7,431 bases of DNA, taken from positions 1 to 7,431 of the forward strand of contig JBHIET010000112.1 in assembly GCA_046760785.1 (NCBI GenBank), written 5' to 3'. A model generated the notes under the pieces. It was not told where the DNA came from. It saw nothing but the letters and a program-made list of their open reading frames with translations, and did no database searches. Positions 6,036 to 7,431 of this stretch are shown here, piece by piece; positions within the stretch are counted from its first letter, which is position 1; each line of letters begins with the position of its first letter. This DNA comes from JBHIET01 sp046760785. GTDB taxonomy: Bacteria; Chloroflexota; Anaerolineae; B4-G1. A program made the position numbers and the translations under genes.

Positions 6036-7431
6036 TACTCTTCTTTCCTGCGCGAACCGACGAGGGGGTAGATGACTGCACCGATGAGTATCAGGCCAAC
6101 AATGGCCACGTGCCCTGCTGCCAGCGTGTTTAGCCGCCTGGTGGCCTCCCCTTCCATTCCGCGGCGTCTTTCGTAGGCGGCCGCTCCGCTCAACCCGCTG
6201 ATCGTTCCCCTCAACTGTCCAGCGTTAGCGTCCAGGTATGGGCTGGCAGCCGCCTCCAGGGCTGCGCTCACACCTGCTACGACCGGCAGGGTGCCTTCTC
6301 CTCGCGCGTGTGCCTGCTCGACCCACCACCGCAGTGGCGCGGGCTGGGCAGCCAGCACGAGGATCAGGCTGGGACGTGTATCCGTGCCGACCAGCAACTG
6401 CGAAACACCCGTGGCACCGCCTGGCCTGTAGACGGGTGGTGTACACTGTTCCTCGGGCGCTCCGATGTGGCTCAGTAATCCTTCCGCCATTGCCTGTCCC
6501 TCCGGTCGCGTGCTGACAGGAAAGATGTGTACCCCTCGGTCAAGCAGGTGCTGCAGGATCGGTGCTGCTACCAGCGTGAGTTCGTCTGCCTCCGGTGGCC
6601 CGTACTCGAAAGCGACCAGCACGGTGGCCTCTGAGCTCACGCCTTCGACGACGTTATATAGCGTTTCCGCCCTGGACGTATCAGGCTGCGTCAGGGTTGG
6701 GAACTCGGATTCGAGCACCACATGCGGCCACATCAGTATGCCCACTATAGGTACGAGGAGCACGGCTGCAACTGCTAAGCGCTGAAGCCGCTCGGTCATC
6801 GTGACACCGGGTCTGCGTACCTCCGGCTGCGGCATCTCGGCTGGCCGAGAAAGCAGGCTTTGGAGTAACTGTGCCCGAGCCAGGCTGGCCTCGCGGGTCT
6901 CGGCTGGCAACGCGCTTTCACGGACAGTAGGCACCTCGACGGCCAGGGCCGGGGGGAGAACGCCGCGCAGTCCTTCCAATAATCCCTCGGTCTCCAGTGG
7001 TGCTTCCTCAGTAACCGCCTCGGCTGCCTCCTCGCGTGGACGTATACCCTCCAGCCAGTCAGGAATCTCCGCCCGTGCCAGGCCCGGCACTTCGGCTACT
7101 CCGATCTCAGGTTCAGGTGGAACGGGCGGGGGCGTGCCCTCAAAGACAGGGACGACCGGGGCGGAAGGGGGAACGGATTCCGGCTGAAGTTCAGCCAACC
7201 ACTCTGGGGCCTCTGCGGTTTCCACCTCCGCAGGAAACTCCACCAGCGGCGGGACTGGCAGGGCTGTCTCTGGTGCGGCTTCTTTTTTCTCTGGAACGAT
7301 CTCGCGCAGCCACTCCGGAGCCTCGGTCACGACAGGCGGGGGCGCGCCCACGAGGGGCGGAGCCGCTTCCTCCGGTGCAGGCTCGGCTGCCGGTGGCGCG
7401 GCTTCCTTCAGCCACTCGGGGACCTCGGCCA
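6035..7431 (-). CDS. Two-pass membrane protein with EWL repeats and alpha/beta domain (5' end outside window)
   Basis: The reading frame is open to the window edge, so the N-terminus is missing; about 464 residues are visible. The first ~200 are Pro/Glu/Ala-rich and carry four spaced motifs, EVPEWLKEA, EAPEWLREI, EAPEWLAEL and EIPDWLEGI, 34 to 48 residues apart. A membrane segment follows (LAVAAVLLVPIVGILMW, codons near 6790-6730). Then comes a ~200-residue domain with alternating beta/alpha pattern (ATVLVAFEYGPPEADELTL, GVHIFPVSTRP, PSLILVLA), and finally a second membrane segment near the C-terminus followed by GSRRKEE. The positive C-terminal tail suggests that both termini are cytoplasmic and the alpha/beta domain is outside. 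I do not know a characterised function; similar proteins with [PD]-W-L repeats occur in Chloroflexota as uncharacterised proteins (recollection, not searched). A GTG at 7351 could pass for a start, but the motif repeat continues upstream of it in frame, so I treat the gene as truncated by the window. It overlaps the next gene by one base (TAATG). Confidence 0.85.
   Translation of the reverse strand, partial: AEVPEWLKEAAPPAAEPAPEEAAPPLVGAPPPVVTEAPEWLREIVPEKKEAAPETALPVPPLVEFPAEVETAEAPEWLAELQPESVPPSAPVVPVFEGTPPPVPPEPEIGVAEVPGLARAEIPDWLEGIRPREEAAEAVTEEAPLETEGLLEGLRGVLPPALAVEVPTVRESALPAETREASLARAQLLQSLLSRPAEMPQPEVRRPGVTMTERLQRLAVAAVLLVPIVGILMWPHVVLESEFPTLTQPDTSRAETLYNVVEGVSSEATVLVAFEYGPPEADELTLVAAPILQHLLDRGVHIFPVSTRPEGQAMAEGLLSHIGAPEEQCTPPVYRPGGATGVSQLLVGTDTRPSLILVLAAQPAPLRWWVEQAHARGEGTLPVVAGVSAALEAAASPYLDANAGQLRGTISGLSGAAAYERRRGMEGEATRRLNTLAAGHVAIVGLILIGAVIYPLVGSRRKEE
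6044..6049 (-). promoter_or_regulatory. Ribosome-binding site of the polytopic membrane protein
   Basis: AGGAAA on the minus strand lies 8 nt before the ATG at 6035, inside the last codons of the preceding gene. Together with the TAATG overlap at 6033-6037, it points to coupled translation. Confidence 0.65.

Overview
This window is a GC-rich stretch in which every supported gene lies on the minus strand, so transcription runs from high to low coordinates. It most resembles a member of the Chloroflexota (Anaerolineae-like). The evidence is a surface-type protein with a Thr/Pro-Ala 'TATPRPTAT' linker, a cytoplasmic-tail protein with repeated [PE]-W-L motifs, a MutL-type ASKHA protein with no mutase genes beside it, and CTTCG-N5-CTCAGGA intergenic repeat debris. 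The taxonomic call is inference from protein style, not from a marker gene.

Layout in order of transcription. (1) 7431-6035: 3' part of a gene, cut by the window edge, for a two-pass membrane protein with a Pro/Glu-rich N-terminal region carrying four EWL motifs and an alpha/beta domain between its membrane segments. (2) 6035-5379: a polytopic membrane protein of unknown function, joined to gene 1 by a TAATG overlap. (3) 5366-3609: a 'glutamate mutase L' (MutL, not the mismatch-repair MutL) family ASKHA-fold protein with an extra C-terminal domain. (4) 3559-2507: an uncharacterised 350-residue protein with a barrel-sandwich-like N-terminal half and a KOW-like C-terminus. (5) 2438-1863: a small bitopic protein with a mucin-like linker and a VPGTG-hydrophobic-RRMRR tail. 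(6) 1852-1226: an NfeD-family membrane protein with an OB domain. (7) 1212-316: an SPFH/band 7 (stomatin/slipin-like) protein.

Genes 1-4 are closely packed (-1, 12 and 49 nt between them). They look like a functional set in which a MutL-like ATPase is tied to membrane proteins rather than to a B12-dependent mutase. Genes 5-7 form a second tight group (10 and 13 nt apart) after a 68-nt gap. NfeD plus SPFH is a classical membrane-microdomain pair, and gene 5 appears to be a surface-exposed companion. Whether all seven are one transcript cannot be told from sequence.

The final 315 bases (1-315) hold no credible gene. They contain three copies of a CTTCG-N5/6-CTCAG element, a tandem heptamer and two inverted repeats that could end transcription of the SPFH gene, although neither has a T-tract. 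No tRNA, rRNA, CRISPR array or insertion sequence was recognised.
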